A stretch of 64,000 bases of DNA from NCBI GenBank assembly GCA_964577115.1, contig CAZNXJ010000007.1:124001-188000 (forward strand), written 5' to 3'. Numbering within the stretch: position 1 is the stretch's first letter; the number at the start of each line of letters is the position of its first letter. A program made the position numbers and the translations under genes. Below, in pieces: positions 55,501 to 63,786 of the stretch. This DNA comes from CAZNXJ01 sp964577115. Lineage in GTDB: Bacteria > Planctomycetota > Planctomycetia > Pirellulales > Pirellulaceae. The notes below the pieces were generated by a model. That model saw only the letters and a list, made by a program, of their open reading frames with translations. It was not told the DNA's origin and made no database searches.

Positions 55501-56315
55501 GATGATTCCACGGCCGTCGTGCGAAAGCCGCCGTTGATGGGATAGATCTGCCCGGTCAGGAAACTGGCGGCGTCGGAGGCCAGGAAACGAGCCACCCGCG
55601 CAACGTCCTCGGGCGTGCCCCAGCGTCCCAGCAGGCTCTCGCGCACCGCCCGCTGCTGCCAATATTCCGAGGCGGTTTCGCCCCAAGCCGTGCGAATCCA
55701 GCCGGGGGCGAGGCAATTGACACGCACGTGCGGCGCGAGCGATTTGGCAAGGCTGCGCGTGAATGCCATGATCGCCCCCTTGATGGTTCCAAACATTTCG
55801 CCGCTCTCGCCCGCCATGCCGATTTCGGCCTGATCCCAGCCCATGTTCAATATCGAGCAGCTCCCGGGCGCTCGTCCGGCCAGCTTCATGCGCTCCCCGG
55901 CAGCGCGCGCTAACCCAATCGTTCCTTCCACGTCCACCTGCCACAGCAGCCGCAGCCGCTCGTCAAACGGCTGCTTCGCGATCGGCGTCGTCAGCACGTC
56001 AGCGCCGGCGTTATTGACCCAAACATCGACCATGCCGCGCCACTGCCACGCATCGTCGACCAGTCGCGCTCGCTGTTCGGGCTGCGCGATATCGGCCAGG
56101 AGCACCAAGGCGTCGCGTCCGAGAGAACGGATTTGTTCGGCGGTGGCCTCGGCGCCATCGCGATGCTGGCGTGCGTGGACTACGACGTGGCATCCGGCGG
56201 CGGCCAATTCCAACGCAATCGCCCGCCCCAGGCCGCTCGACGAACCCGTCACAACGGCGGTCTTGTTGGGCAACAGGGCAAAAGGTGCCGGGTAAGCTGC
56301 TGTTGTCTCGGACAT
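55497..56315 (-). CDS. SDR-fold protein with non-canonical active site, first gene of H4MPT operon
   Basis: The 272-residue Rossmann protein has TGSSSGLGRAIALEL, NNAGAD and the SDR C-terminal PGWIRTAWGE; HARQ after the second strand suggests NADPH. The catalytic Tyr of YxxxK is Phe175 (FGTIK, Lys179 kept), and the usual Ser is replaced in a MGWDQAE segment. It is nearest in context to FolM/PTR1-type pteridine reductases. The ATG at 56315 is preferred; a TTG at 56336 is possible. Stop overlaps the next start by 4 nt. It may be a dihydropterin reductase with a changed mechanism or a non-catalytic partner (inference). Confidence 0.82.
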   Translation of the reverse strand: MSETTAAYPAPFALLPNKTAVVTGSSSGLGRAIALELAAAGCHVVVHARQHRDGAEATAEQIRSLGRDALVLLADIAQPEQRARLVDDAWQWRGMVDVWVNNAGADVLTTPIAKQPFDERLRLLWQVDVEGTIGLARAAGERMKLAGRAPGSCSILNMGWDQAEIGMAGESGEMFGTIKGAIMAFTRSLAKSLAPHVRVNCLAPGWIRTAWGETASEYWQQRAVRESLLGRWGTPEDVARVARFLASDAASFLTGQIYPINGGFRTTAVESS

Positions 56316-56422
56316 CACCGCTCGCTTACATTTCAACCTGGATTATGACTACCGCCGCGGCGCGCGGGCAAGCGGCGAACGAGCACTGTCCCCGAGCCTC
56401 TGCCTTTGGTTTCGCCGAGCCG

Positions 56423-57550
56423 ATGAATTCGCTTCCGTTTCCCACGCAGCTCGGCACCACCGCGCTGGCGTTTCGTGGATACAACCAACAAAATCTGGGC
56501 CGCAGCCGTGAACTGCTCATGGACCCGCGCTACGGGCCGATCGTGCGTGACGAGCTCGCGCGGGCGTCGGACGTCTGCCGCTCGGTTCTCTCGCGCCCCG
56601 TGGATCTCGTGCGGCGCGTCGAAGAGAACGAGGATACGTCGCTGCAGACGTACGACGAAGCCATTGCGCTGATCATGGCCATGAACGCTGCCCAGCTGCG
56701 GCTTCTGAGCGAAGTGCATGGCATCGACTATCATAAGGCTCGCTATTTTTTCGGCTATAGCCTTGGCGAACTGAGTGCCGTCGTCGCCTCGGGCGTGATC
56801 CCCTTGGAAGACGTACTACGCGTGCCGCTCGAATTGGCCGCGGACTGCGTCGAGCTGGCTCATGATGCACACCTGGGCGTCCTGTTCTCGCGATCGGGCC
56901 TGCTGCCCTACGAGCAAGTCCAGCGGCTATGCATGGAAATCAATGCCGCCGGGCACGGCGTGATCGGTATCTCCGCGATCCTGTCGCCCAACTCCGTCCT
57001 GCTCATGGGTCAGGGCCACACTTTGCAGTGGTTCAAGGACCGGATGCATCAGGTCGTCCACCCGCGCGCTGTGATGCGTATTACCACAGATCGCTGGCCG
57101 CCCCTGCACACGCCCATCATGTGGGAACGCGCCATTCCCAACCGAGCAGCTCGGCGCATGCACACCGTCCGCGGCGGCTTTGCCGCACCGCAGCCTCCCG
57201 TGCTCTCGCTCGTAACCGGCGAACCGAGCTACGCGGAGCTCAACGCGCGCGAGCTACTCCATCGCTGGGTGGATCATCCGCAGCGGCTCTGGGACGCGGT
57301 TTACTTTCTCCTTTACAACGGCATTGAAACGATCGTTCATGTCGGACCGGCACCGAACATTATTCCTGCCACGTTCCGCCGGCTCAGCGACAACGTCGTC
57401 CAGCAAATCGACGCCAGTTTGGGGATGCGTGCGCTCTCCGAAATCGTGCGGCGTCCCTGGATCCTGGCGCTGCTTCCGCAGCGAACCGCGCTCTTGCGCG
57501 CACCAACGATCCGTCACATCATTCTTGAGGACTGGCTGCTGAGTTCCTAG
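56423..57550 (+). CDS. Malonyl-CoA:ACP transacylase-like protein
   Basis: This ~375-residue alpha/beta hydrolase-like acyltransferase keeps the nucleophile elbow GYSLGELSA (Ser at ~residue 112), as in FabD. The usual FabD active-site Arg region is not obvious, and the typical GQG opening is replaced by AFRGYNQQNLGRS. It lies divergent to the H4MPT operon. ATG at 56423 is the chosen start; an ATG at 56346 adds 26 residues. It may transfer an acyl group in an unidentified pathway. Confidence 0.75.
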   Translation: MNSLPFPTQLGTTALAFRGYNQQNLGRSRELLMDPRYGPIVRDELARASDVCRSVLSRPVDLVRRVEENEDTSLQTYDEAIALIMAMNAAQLRLLSEVHGIDYHKARYFFGYSLGELSAVVASGVIPLEDVLRVPLELAADCVELAHDAHLGVLFSRSGLLPYEQVQRLCMEINAAGHGVIGISAILSPNSVLLMGQGHTLQWFKDRMHQVVHPRAVMRITTDRWPPLHTPIMWERAIPNRAARRMHTVRGGFAAPQPPVLSLVTGEPSYAELNARELLHRWVDHPQRLWDAVYFLLYNGIETIVHVGPAPNIIPATFRRLSDNVVQQIDASLGMRALSEIVRRPWILALLPQRTALLRAPTIRHIILEDWLLSS

Positions 57551-59195
57551 TCGGGGCGTCCGCAAGCTTCAATTCGTAGCACGCTGCCTGCTCGGCATTG
57601 CGAACGAGCAGATAGGGCCCATAGAGAGCCAGCGTGTTCCAGGTCTGCCCCTCGAGTGCTTGCAGTTCGGCCAGTTCGACATGCGAACGCTCTTGAGCCT
57701 CGACGAGCACCAGCCGTCCGTCCTCCGTTAGTACCAGGAGCACATCATCGACGAGCAGCACCTGGCCATGACCATAGCGACCTCCTTTCCACTGGCGCCG
57801 CCCATCGCGAACATCCACACATTCCAGGATGCCCTCGGATAGGCCGAACGCATAATTACCCCGCAGCACGGGGCTTGTCAGCTTCGTTCGCAACACCGAG
57901 CGGTTTGCCCACCGCTCGCCCACCGTCCACGAATCGTTCCCGGCATCGCGCGAAACTTCCCAGCGCGCCGCACCTTGGCCGTAGCCTTTGCTGACAAGCA
58001 ATCCGTCTTCAAGAAAGAGCGGCTGCGAGGTGTTCGCGCTACCGCTGCTGCTGCCGTACCAGGGAAACGTCCACAGCACTGCCCCGGTCGCAACGTCGTG
58101 GCCGCTGACGTGGTCTTCCATGACGATAACGAGCTGGCGAACTCCTCCCAATTCGCCCATCACCGGCGAGCTGTAGCTGATCTGCCCGCTTCCAGCACGC
58201 CACTGCTCTGCGCCGGTTTGCTTGTCGTACGCCACCAGCGATACGGCGCGATCGGACGGACCACCAGCGGGAACGATGACGAGCTGGCCGTCGATAAGCG
58301 GCGAGTTGGCTCGGCCCCACGCCACCACGCTGCTCTCGTCGCCGTTCGCCCAGCCCATGTCTTCCGGAACGTTTCTCGACCAGAGCAACTTCCCAGATCG
58401 TCCGTCGATACAGCGCAACACACCGGTGGCTCCCATGGCATACACACGCTGCTCGGCAGCGTCGATCGTGGGCGTAGCACGCGGACCAATGCCGCCGAGC
58501 GCCGTCTCGTGCCGCACCGGTAGGGCATCTTGCCAGCGCAGTTTGCCTGTGAGCACCTCGTAGCACGTAACGAGCTCCTGATCGCCGCGCTGCTCCATTG
58601 TCACAGCAAATCCGTTGACGACGGCGAATCCCGACCACCCAGCGCCGATTGGTTGTTTCCACAAGAGTTTGGGCGGATGCGTCTTCCAATCCACATCGAG
58701 CCGCAGTCCCGGCACATTCCCGCGGCGTTCGGGACCGAGGTACTGCGGGAAGTCATGGGGTGTGCTGGTCAGCTCGACGAGTTCTTCCGCTTCGGCTTGT
58801 GGAAGAGGTAGCTGGCGGTCGGGCGCGGCCGCCCAGCGAAACTGGAACTCGGGAACCAGGTCGCCACTCAACCGCTCAATACGCAGCACTGCCACCGCGA
58901 AAAGAATCGTGACGAGCACCACGCCGAAGCCGCCACGGCGAATCCACTGTGGGTAGGCGCTGAAGAACGCGAACCAGAGCAACAGCGTGACGCTGGCGGT
59001 GAAGCCGAAGATCAGCGTCATGATGTTGCGCACGGCGCCGTCGCCAAGCGGATCCCAGAGGCGCACGATCAGCAACCCGGTAAGCGCAAGCAGCACGAGG
59101 GCCGTGGCGAACCGGCCGGGCAAGTGACCTGGGCGACGCCAGCGAGCGACTGGTATTTCCGCATCCAAGCTGTGTGACGGAGAATCCTTAGCCAT
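57519..59195 (-). CDS. Membrane-anchored PQQ-like beta-propeller protein
   Basis: The 558-residue protein has three hydrophobic helices at the N-terminus (ATALVLLALTGLLIVRLW; LIFGFTASVTLLLWFAFF; VVLVTILFAVAVLRI) and a periplasmic propeller of eight or so blades with PQQ-like turns (VTCYEVLTGKLRW; LRCIDGRSGKLLWSRNVP; VSLVAYDKQTGAEQW). No PQQ-binding residues were checked. Its 3' end overlaps the convergent acyltransferase gene by 32 bp. Function unknown; related proteins scaffold outer-envelope complexes or oxidise alcohols. Confidence 0.83.
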   Translation of the reverse strand: MAKDSPSHSLDAEIPVARWRRPGHLPGRFATALVLLALTGLLIVRLWDPLGDGAVRNIMTLIFGFTASVTLLLWFAFFSAYPQWIRRGGFGVVLVTILFAVAVLRIERLSGDLVPEFQFRWAAAPDRQLPLPQAEAEELVELTSTPHDFPQYLGPERRGNVPGLRLDVDWKTHPPKLLWKQPIGAGWSGFAVVNGFAVTMEQRGDQELVTCYEVLTGKLRWQDALPVRHETALGGIGPRATPTIDAAEQRVYAMGATGVLRCIDGRSGKLLWSRNVPEDMGWANGDESSVVAWGRANSPLIDGQLVIVPAGGPSDRAVSLVAYDKQTGAEQWRAGSGQISYSSPVMGELGGVRQLVIVMEDHVSGHDVATGAVLWTFPWYGSSSGSANTSQPLFLEDGLLVSKGYGQGAARWEVSRDAGNDSWTVGERWANRSVLRTKLTSPVLRGNYAFGLSEGILECVDVRDGRRQWKGGRYGHGQVLLVDDVLLVLTEDGRLVLVEAQERSHVELAELQALEGQTWNTLALYGPYLLVRNAEQAACYELKLADAPTRNSAASPQE

Positions 59196-59421
59196 TCATG
59201 ACCTGCTCGAAGTTATTGAATCCTCACGCATTGATTCCTTCATCGATCGAGTCCGCAGCGCTCGGTCACTGCCGACGGCGCCATTGTACCGCTTGGAGGA
59301 GAAGCGCGGAGTCGCGGCGCCCTAGCCGTACTCTCCTGCCGAGCGTTCGGCGTTAGAATCGCGGTGGGTCCTGAACGCCAGTGAACTGCCAACAAGCTGA
59401 TTACTTTCATTCTCTATCTCT

Positions 59422-60378
59422 ATGCGCCGTCCGTTTACCGTTACCGCTCCGAGTCGCCTACACTTCGGCCTTCTGTCGTTCGGAAGGACGGGCGCGCGGC
59501 AATATGGCGGCGTGGGAATGATGCTCGATTCGCCCGGCGTCCAGGTACGTTTCGAGGAAGCCCCATGCTTTGAAGTTCGCGGCCCCTATGCCGCTCGCAC
59601 CGAACAGTTCGCGCGCCGATGGGCGGAATTTTATCGGCTGGGCGTCATGCCGGCGTGCGCAATCGAGGTCGTGCATGCCGCGCCGGAGCACACGGGCCTC
59701 GGGCTCGGAACGCAGTTAGCCCTGAGCGTCGCGGCAGGCCTGCATGCCTGGAACAGCGAACCGCTCCCGCCGGCCGAACAGCTCGCTCGAAGTGTCCAGC
59801 GAGGCCTCCGGTCAGCGATTGGCGTCTATGGTTTTCTCGAAGGTGGGTTGATTGTCGAGCGTGGGCGACTGGCTGACGAACCTCTTTCGCCGCTCGATTG
59901 CCGCGTCGATTTACCGGACGAATGGCGCGTCGTGATCTGCTGGCCGCCGGACGAGGCAGGGCTCTCCGGCGCCGCCGAAACGGAAGCCTTCGCGAAGCTG
60001 CCCCCCGTACCGACGGAAACAACTGCTCAACTCGTTCATCTCCTAAGAGAACAAATTCTGCCGGCGGCACTGCGTGGAGACTTCGCAGCGTTTAGCGAGA
60101 GCATTTACCAGTACGGGTATATGGCCGGCATGTGCTACCGGGCGATCCAGGGGGGACCTTTCTGTAGCCCACGCGTTGCGAAGCTGGTGCATTATTTGCG
60201 AGAGGCCGGCGTGGCGGGTATTGGGCAAAGCTCGTGGGGCCCGGCCGTATTCGCGCTGCAACCGGATGCTCACGCCGCCAAGCAACTGCGCGACCGCCTG
60301 CGCGGCGACGCGGCGTGGAGCGATCTGGAAGTTTGCATTGCGCGTATCGCCAACAGTGGAGCGCACATCGCGCCGTAG
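59422..60378 (+). CDS. Beta-ribofuranosylaminobenzene 5'-phosphate (beta-RFAP) synthase
   Basis: The 318-residue GHMP-fold protein catalyses the first committed step of methanopterin synthesis, joining PRPP to a benzoate-derived aryl group with loss of CO2. The opening PSRLHFGLLSFGRTG, the TGLGLGTQLALSVA motif (residues ~92-105) and IGQSSWGPAVFAL are hallmarks. No SD is seen before the ATG at 59422. Methanogens use 4-hydroxybenzoate for this enzyme in vivo, while pABA has been used as an assay substrate; the linked pabAB genes suggest the pABA route here (inference). It stands 3 kb from the operon of the other H4MPT genes. Confidence 0.92.
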   Translation: MRRPFTVTAPSRLHFGLLSFGRTGARQYGGVGMMLDSPGVQVRFEEAPCFEVRGPYAARTEQFARRWAEFYRLGVMPACAIEVVHAAPEHTGLGLGTQLALSVAAGLHAWNSEPLPPAEQLARSVQRGLRSAIGVYGFLEGGLIVERGRLADEPLSPLDCRVDLPDEWRVVICWPPDEAGLSGAAETEAFAKLPPVPTETTAQLVHLLREQILPAALRGDFAAFSESIYQYGYMAGMCYRAIQGGPFCSPRVAKLVHYLREAGVAGIGQSSWGPAVFALQPDAHAAKQLRDRLRGDAAWSDLEVCIARIANSGAHIAP

Positions 60379-60515
60379 CGTTTCAGTGACCACGGCGAAC
60401 GCCCCACCCGAACGGCGGCTCGTGAACGCAGCCTAGGGCGTCGTTAGTTGGTTTCTTGCTCCGACACACGCATAATGGACTTGCGTTCGAACCGCATTCG
60501 TTGGAGGAGGCCGCG

Positions 60516-61154
60516 ATGATTCTGTGTGCTCGCTGCGGTGGCGTGTTAACATCCAGCTTCGACCGAGACCGGTGCCCGCAATGCGGTGCCGCCAATCCCA
60601 CGGTGCAGTCGGATTGCTGGTCGTCGGTTGCCCAGCTTTCCAATCTTGCCGAAGCGGGCTTCTTTGCCGATTGGCTGGAAGGTGAAGGCATTACCGCGCG
60701 TGTCCACCATCACGATAGCTTCTCGGCCCTTCACGACACGTGGAATACGACCTACGAGCTGCACGTGCCGGCGTCACAGGCGCAACAAGCGGTCGCGCTA
60801 CTGCGCGATATCCTGCGGGAAGAGAACGATGACGAAGAGGCATTGCCGTCGAACGTCACCGACGGGCTGCGTCTCTCGTCGTTTCTCGTCGGCTCGCCCG
60901 TCATCTGGATCATCCTCGCCGGGGGACTCGCCTACGTGCTCGGCCGCTCCGGCTGGGCGCCCGTGCATCGCGAAATGCGGTCGGGTCTATGGCAGGTCGT
61001 GGCGGAGTCGCCGCCGCTGTGGAGCGAACCGCGGGATGGCCAGCCGCGGCGCTGCCTGCGCTACGATAAGACGACCGGCGAAATCATCCTCGACGTCGAT
61101 CTCGACCGCGACGGGCAGTGGGACTTTCAGCAGCGGTTCGTGCCCGTGCCCTGA
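60516..61154 (+). CDS. Zinc-ribbon membrane protein with DUF2007-like domain
   Basis: The 212-residue protein has a Cys4 zinc ribbon at its N-terminus (CARCG...CPQCG), a DUF2007-like part (FADWLEGEGITARVHHHD to VPASQAQQAVALLRDI, ~45-105) and one hydrophobic helix (PVIWIILAGGLAYVLG, ~130-145). The C-terminal ~55 residues are polar and contain DVDLDRDGQWD. The ATG at 60516 has GGAGGAGG upstream. Function unknown. Confidence 0.75.
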   Translation: MILCARCGGVLTSSFDRDRCPQCGAANPTVQSDCWSSVAQLSNLAEAGFFADWLEGEGITARVHHHDSFSALHDTWNTTYELHVPASQAQQAVALLRDILREENDDEEALPSNVTDGLRLSSFLVGSPVIWIILAGGLAYVLGRSGWAPVHREMRSGLWQVVAESPPLWSEPRDGQPRRCLRYDKTTGEIILDVDLDRDGQWDFQQRFVPVP

Positions 61155-61194
61155 GCCGGCTTTCGCGCACACCCTTGTATGACATGCGCGGCGT

Positions 61195-61234
61195 CTTCCC
61201 TCGCGGCAGGGAAGTTCGTATCTTCGGGCGAAGA
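61195..61234 (+). promoter_or_regulatory. Two small hairpins upstream of pdxJ
   Basis: CTTCCCT-cgcggc-AGGGAAG (61195-61214) and TCTTC-GGGC-GAAGA (61221-61234) are perfect stems. They may end the upstream transcript or act in the pdxJ leader. Confidence 0.4.
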
Positions 61235-61307
61235 CGGGAAACTCGCGCCCTAGAGGTTGGCGCTACGTGCTCGTCGGCCGACGCAACTATCGCGAGAACG
61301 GAACAAC

Positions 61308-62060
61308 ATGCCTGAATTGGGGGTCAATATCGACCACGTCGCCACGGTCCGGCAGGCGCGGCGGACGTATGAGCCCGATCCGGTTTGGGCGGCAGCCGCC
61401 GCCGAGCTGGGAGGGGCAGACGGAATCACGATCCACCTGCGCGAAGACCGCCGGCACATCCAGGATCGCGATCTGCGCCTGCTGCGTGAAACCGTTTCGG
61501 TGAAGCTCAATCTCGAACTGGCCTGTGTGCCCGAGATGGTGGAGATTGCCTGCCAAGTTCGACCCGATCAAGTGACGCTCGTACCCGAGCGGCGAGAAGA
61601 GGTGACGACGGAAGGCGGGCTCGACGCCGTCCGGCATCGCGACGAGGTTAAGCGCGCGTTCGAGCGGCTGCGCGAACACGATATCTCCGTCAGCCTCTTC
61701 CTGGATCCTGACCGGGCAGCGATAGAGTTGGCCGCCGAGCTGGGTGTGGCCGCAGTCGAATTGCATACAGGGCAATACGCGAATGCGCGTGGTGCCGAGC
61801 AACAGCAACAACTCCGGCGGCTCGAAGAAGCCAGCGCGCAGATCCGTTCCTATGGACTGGCTCTTCACGCCGGGCACGGATTGAACTATCACAACGTCCT
61901 GCCGATCGCGCGCATTGAACGCATGCACGAGCTAAATATTGGCCACGCCATTGTGGCCCGCGCGATCTTTGTGGGTCTGCAAACGGCCGTACGCGAAATG
62001 AAGAATCTGCTTGTGACAGCGGAACGCCGCGTACCGGCTCCCAAGACCGACCGCCCGTGA
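61308..62060 (+). CDS. pdxJ: Pyridoxine 5'-phosphate synthase
   Basis: The 250-residue TIM-barrel protein condenses 3-amino-2-oxopropyl phosphate with 1-deoxyxylulose 5-phosphate in vitamin B6 synthesis. NIDHVATVRQARRTYEPDPV opens it, with HLREDRRHIQDRD, ELHTGQYA and HAGHGLNYHN (catalytic His) at the expected places. The ATG at 61308 has CGGAAC-type purines upstream. dapA follows 72 bp later in the same direction. Confidence 0.96.
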   Translation: MPELGVNIDHVATVRQARRTYEPDPVWAAAAAELGGADGITIHLREDRRHIQDRDLRLLRETVSVKLNLELACVPEMVEIACQVRPDQVTLVPERREEVTTEGGLDAVRHRDEVKRAFERLREHDISVSLFLDPDRAAIELAAELGVAAVELHTGQYANARGAEQQQQLRRLEEASAQIRSYGLALHAGHGLNYHNVLPIARIERMHELNIGHAIVARAIFVGLQTAVREMKNLLVTAERRVPAPKTDRP

Positions 62061-62132
62061 AGGCGGACACGAAAACAGGCTGAGACAGGCTCAGGCTTAC
62101 CGTCCGGACATTCAGAGAATCGAGACGAACGC

Positions 62133-63020
62133 ATGGCGCGCAAGGGTTCCGACTTCGCGGGGCTGTCGGTGGCGATTATTACTCCATTTCGCAATGGCGA
62201 GGTGGACTATGAGGCACTACAGCGGCAGGTGCAATTCCAAATCGATGCAGGCACGCGGTGCGTCTGCCCGGTGGGCACGACCGGCGAATCGCCGACGTTG
62301 TCGCACGAAGAGCACGAGAAGGTGATTTCCGCCGTCGTCGAAGCGGCAGCCGGCAAGATCAAGGTGATGGCCGGCACCGGTTCGAATAGCACGGCCGAAG
62401 CGCTCCGCCTGACGCGCTGGGCCGCCCGCGCCGGCGCCGATGCGGCGCTGATGGTTGCGCCGTACTACAATCGCCCCACGCAGGAAGGCTTTTATCAGCA
62501 TTACCGCCAGGTCGCTCAAGCCGTCGATATTCCGATCTGCGTCTATAACATTCCCGCTCGAACGGGCCGGAACATCGAGCCCGACACCATTGTGCGTCTG
62601 GGCGAATTGCCGAACATCACGATGGTCAAGGAAGCGTCCGGCCTACTCGACCAGGCGTCGCACATCCTGGCCGCCAGCGACCTGACAGTGCTCAGCGGCG
62701 ACGATAGCCTGACGCTGCCCATGCTGGCCGTTGGGGGCGAGGGCGTGATCTCGGTCGTCGGCAACATCGTTCCGCGCGACATGCTCGCAATGCTCGAGGC
62801 CTTCCGCAGCGGCGACGTGAAGCAGGCCGCCGAGCGCCATTGCCGCCTCTTCCGGCTCTGCCGTGACCTGCTCGGCCTGGCCTCGAACCCGATCCCGATC
62901 AAGACGGCCATGCAGATGCTCGGCCGCGACACGGGCGAGCTGCGCCTACCCATGACGCCGCTCGACGACGGCCAGCGCGAAAAACTGCGCGAGACGCTCG
63001 TCGCCTACGGGTTGCTTTAA
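62133..63020 (+). CDS. dapA: 4-hydroxy-tetrahydrodipicolinate synthase
   Basis: The 295-residue DHDPS-family aldolase joins pyruvate and aspartate semialdehyde in lysine and diaminopimelate synthesis. Catalytic Lys166 (NITMVKEASG), the PVGTTGESPTL pyruvate site and the APYYNRPTQEG motif with the catalytic Tyr are intact. Length is normal. Planctomycetes keep peptidoglycan synthesis, and DAP is one of its precursors. Confidence 0.95.
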   Translation: MARKGSDFAGLSVAIITPFRNGEVDYEALQRQVQFQIDAGTRCVCPVGTTGESPTLSHEEHEKVISAVVEAAAGKIKVMAGTGSNSTAEALRLTRWAARAGADAALMVAPYYNRPTQEGFYQHYRQVAQAVDIPICVYNIPARTGRNIEPDTIVRLGELPNITMVKEASGLLDQASHILAASDLTVLSGDDSLTLPMLAVGGEGVISVVGNIVPRDMLAMLEAFRSGDVKQAAERHCRLFRLCRDLLGLASNPIPIKTAMQMLGRDTGELRLPMTPLDDGQREKLRETLVAYGLL

Positions 63021-63121
63021 GCCGGCGGAGTTCGAGCCCCTAGCATTGGACTCGCCAACAGGCGCAAGCAGTCGGAGCGGCGAATCCAAGCAGCGCGGCG
63101 TGCCGATACGGTGGCGCTCCC

Positions 63122-63137
63122 GGTGCACCCCTGCACC
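63122..63137. terminator. Small hairpin between convergent genes
   Basis: GGTGCA-CCCC-TGCACC is a perfect 6-bp stem between dapA and the convergent small gene. There is no T-run, so terminator function is uncertain. Confidence 0.3.
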
Positions 63138-63168
63138 ACGTAGCCGATACGCCTATCGCCGGCGCCAT

Positions 63169-63522
63169 TTACGATTCTTTTCCGAGCGCGCTGCTTGCCG
63201 GACACTCGCCGACATACATCTCCAGAATCTGGCTCTGAACTTTGATGGCGCGAACAAGGACCCAGATCTGATCGGGCGAGAACTTTTGCGGATCGGTGCG
63301 AGCGAGCGATTCGAGTTCCTCGGTCATGGCCGCATGTTGATCGGTGGCGGCTTGGAGCCGCAAGCTGACCTCGCGCCACGCTTCGGTGAACGTCGCCTCG
63401 TCCTCGAGATCCTCGATCCGCGCTACGGAGTTCGCCAGCAAGAGGCACAAGCGCGCCACGTCACGCGTATTCGCGTCCGCACGCAATTGCTCGATCCGCG
63501 CCGCGAGTTGCTGGCAATTCAT
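63169..63522 (-). CDS. Small helical protein of unknown function
   Basis: This 117-residue protein has no recognised domain. Nearly the whole chain is predicted helical and heptad-like (QQLAARIEQLRADANTRD; NSVARIEDLEDEATFTEAW), without a signal peptide or membrane segment, except for a CPASSALGKES tail. The ATG at 63522 has GAGGG 7 nt upstream and is preferred over an upstream in-frame codon at 63558. It could be a soluble coiled-coil protein. Confidence 0.65.
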   Translation of the reverse strand: MNCQQLAARIEQLRADANTRDVARLCLLLANSVARIEDLEDEATFTEAWREVSLRLQAATDQHAAMTEELESLARTDPQKFSPDQIWVLVRAIKVQSQILEMYVGECPASSALGKES

Positions 63523-63786
63523 TGTCGACCCTCGCTCTCTTCTCGATGCAGGACTCAATGACAGACCGGCCGCTCGCGGACAGCGTCGAGCACGAGCGCA
63601 AGCGCGCGGAGAAGAAGGCGGCGGCGCGCTAGCACGGGCAGAAAGCTTTCGAACATCCTACCCCTTGTCGGTTGGTGCCCACGAAAACTTTAGCTCAAGA
63701 AAGGCGCCAATCAAGTGCGCCGCAAGACGCCGCGTGGCCATCGGTTTGGCGGCCTGTTCGGCCATCCGCGTCTCGACCTCGTCCCC

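Noticed and set aside
55501..55944. N-terminal extension of the DHPS-like frame
   Set aside because: Runs through the SDR gene in another frame; the GTG at 55500 with a GTGA overlap starts just before the conserved domain.
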